Assembly (NCBI RefSeq): GCF_010586825.1
Contig: NZ_JAAAGB010000001.1
Coordinates: 1,364,001-1,428,000, forward strand
Source: Draconibacterium mangrovi
GTDB lineage: Bacteria > Bacteroidota > Bacteroidia > Bacteroidales > Prolixibacteraceae
Direction of reading: 5' to 3'
DNA: 64,000 nucleotides
The notes beneath the pieces were generated by a model. The model worked only from the letters and a program-made list of their open reading frames with translations, was not told the origin of the DNA and made no database searches. Made by a program: the position numbers and the translations under genes. Shown in pieces: positions 62,816-64,000 of the stretch. Numbering within the stretch: the first letter of the stretch is position 1; each line of letters starts with the position of its first letter.

Positions 62816-64000
62816 TTATAGCACCTCATTCTGTGTACGGTCAATTACTTCCTGTTGCAGATCGGCATTCATATCGTTGAAATAATCGCTGTAACCGGCC
62901 ATACGCACCAGCAGGTCTTTGTAATCTTCAGGACAAGCCTGTGCCGCCAAAAGCGTTGCCGTATCAACAATATTAAACTGAATGTGGTGACCTCCCAACG
63001 AGAAATAACTGCGGATCAAGTGACCCAGCTTCTCCACGTCTTTGTCGCGTTTTAGCAAACTCGGCACAAAACGCAGGTTCAGCAGTGTTCCTCCCGATTT
63101 TGACTGGTCGAGTTTACCAAGCGAACGGATCACGTTTGTTGGTCCGTGTGTATCGCAACCGTGCGATGGCGATGTACCATCGGAAATCGACTTACCTGCA
63201 AAACGCCCGTTTGGTGTAGCTCCCAGCACCAGTCCAAAATACACATGGCAGGTGGTTGAAAGCATATTTAAATGAAATACTTCTCCTTTGGTATTTGGTT
63301 TGCCTTCAATGGCAGCCAGCAAGTCGTTGTACACCTGTACGGCAATGGTATCGGCATATTCGTCGTCGTTACCAAAGAACGGTGTACGGTTCAGAATTCG
63401 CTGACGCAACACTTCTTCGCCTTCGAAGTTTTTGGCTACAGCATCCAGAAGGGTCTCCATCGGAAAAGTCTTGTCTTCGAAAACATGCTTTTTTAGCACC
63501 GAAAGACTGTCGGTTACCGTCGCCAAACCGGTACACTGAATGTAGTTGGTATTGTAACGCGGGCCACCGTTGTAGTAGTCTTTTCCTTTCGAGATACAGT
63601 CTTCAATCACCACAGAAAGGAACGGTGCCGGTGCATATTTGGCAAACATCTGGTCGATGTAGTTGCTTACGCGTATTTTTTGATCAACCACAAAGTTCAA
63701 CTGCTTCAGAAATGCCTCGTATAACTCGTCGAAACTTTTAAAGCTACGCGGATCGCCGGTTTCAATACCTGCTACTTTTCCGGTAAGAGGATCGATACCA
63801 TTATTTAGTGTTATCTCCAGCACTTTTGGAACGTTCAGATAACCTGTCAGCAAATAGGCTTCTTTACCAAACGCTCCAACCTCTATACAACCACTGCAAC
63901 CTCCTTCGCGTGCATCCTGCAGGGTTTTCCCCTGGTTCACCATTTCCTGGATATACATATCAGGGTTAAACACCGAAGGGTAACCGTGTCCCTGGCGGAT
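62816..64000 (-). CDS. Glycyl radical enzyme, HypD-like (C-terminal part, cut by window edge)
   Basis: 394 C-terminal residues; the reading frame is open to the window end (GHGYPSVFNPDMY at the edge), so the protein continues outside. The active-site loop is EGGCSGCIEVGAFGKEAY with thiyl Cys and a Glu two residues on (CIE), as in PFL2-type dehydratases. The glycyl radical loop is VRMAGYSDYFNDM near the C-terminus. The sequence style (GKEAYLLTGYLN; LEITLNNGIDPLTGK) matches trans-4-hydroxyproline dehydratase-type enzymes, but specificity is only inferred. Its activase follows. Confidence 0.92.
   Translation of the reverse strand: MRQGHGYPSVFNPDMYIQEMVNQGKTLQDAREGGCSGCIEVGAFGKEAYLLTGYLNVPKVLEITLNNGIDPLTGKVAGIETGDPRSFKSFDELYEAFLKQLNFVVDQKIRVSNYIDQMFAKYAPAPFLSVVIEDCISKGKDYYNGGPRYNTNYIQCTGLATVTDSLSVLKKHVFEDKTFPMETLLDAVAKNFEGEEVLRQRILNRTPFFGNDDEYADTIAVQVYNDLLAAIEGKPNTKGEVFHLNMLSTTCHVYFGLVLGATPNGRFAGKSISDGTSPSHGCDTHGPTNVIRSLGKLDQSKSGGTLLNLRFVPSLLKRDKDVEKLGHLIRSYFSLGGHHIQFNIVDTATLLAAQACPEDYKDLLVRMAGYSDYFNDMNADLQQEVIDRTQNEVL

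Noticed and set aside
1-64000. tRNA, rRNA or known riboswitch genes
   Set aside because: No cloverleaf with CCA-proximal stem and T-loop, and no rRNA or riboswitch core, was recognised by eye; a tRNA or covariance scan was not possible.

Overview
The window is a chromosomal segment of a Bacteroidota bacterium, most likely a Bacteroidales/Marinilabiliales-type organism (Prolixibacteraceae-like by gene style; inferred, not searched). Supporting evidence: a SusC/SusD/SusE/SusF locus, type IX secretion (T9SS) parts and cargo (PorP/SprF, type A and type B C-terminal sorting domains, PorZ), several promoters of the Bacteroidetes form TTG-N21-TAnnTTTG, an Oar-like TonB receptor, BACON domains, sulfatases, a GH29 fucosidase, and an oxygen-sensitive glycyl radical enzyme that implies anaerobic or facultative growth.

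Layout. 1-12.4 kb: an alpha-glucan utilisation locus. It has an MFS sugar transporter (cut by the window edge), a LacI-type regulator, and susC-susD-susE-susF-GH13 amylase. Matching LacI-type palindromes lie upstream of both the transporter and susC. 12.5-12.75 kb: a 42-bp tandem array. 12.8-18.5 kb: a five-gene minus-strand T9SS type B export operon of three small secreted proteins, a CHU_C-tailed protein and its PorP/SprF partner. 19-22.2 kb: a PadR/PspC/DUF4252 envelope operon. 22.7-27.5 kb: an Oar-like TonB receptor with a BACON/OB-fold lipoprotein. 27.7-30.6 kb: nadA, then repeat-rich DNA with two 7-bp arrays and a second 42-bp array around an AraC-type gene.

30.6-50.5 kb is mostly housekeeping: S41 protease, dCMP deaminase, SPOR lipoprotein, cysQ, a Memo-AMMECR1 fusion, recO-porZ-rdgB type genes, YfhO, ArsR, polyprenyl synthase, DUF2797, M28 peptidase and a beta-barrel/PCMD pair. 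50.6-56.7 kb is accessory: GFA protein, GH29, RluA-like synthase, and a REP-associated tyrosine transposase (RAYT) surrounded by many REP-like palindromes. A cluster of small unknown genes and a third 42-bp array follow. 56.8-61 kb: two sulfatases with a shared upstream block. 61.7-64 kb: a glycyl radical activase and the C-terminal half of its HypD-like enzyme, separated by a 122-bp nested inverted repeat.

How genes work together. The Sus proteins would bind and import alpha-glucan while the T9SS-exported amylase cuts it and the MFS carrier moves products inward, under LacI control. PorZ and PorP/SprF belong to the same secretion system that exports the amylase and the CHU_C protein. Sulfatases and fucosidase suggest use of sulfated, fucose-containing glycans.

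Strongest leads: (1) three adjacent small secreted proteins end in an aligned nine-residue tail PNTxxIxx(D/N) and have no recognised T9SS domain; (2) three intergenic tandem arrays of different sequence keep the same 42-bp period; (3) the RAYT/REP cluster; (4) the intercistronic inverted repeat in the glycyl-radical operon. No tRNA, rRNA or CRISPR was recognised.
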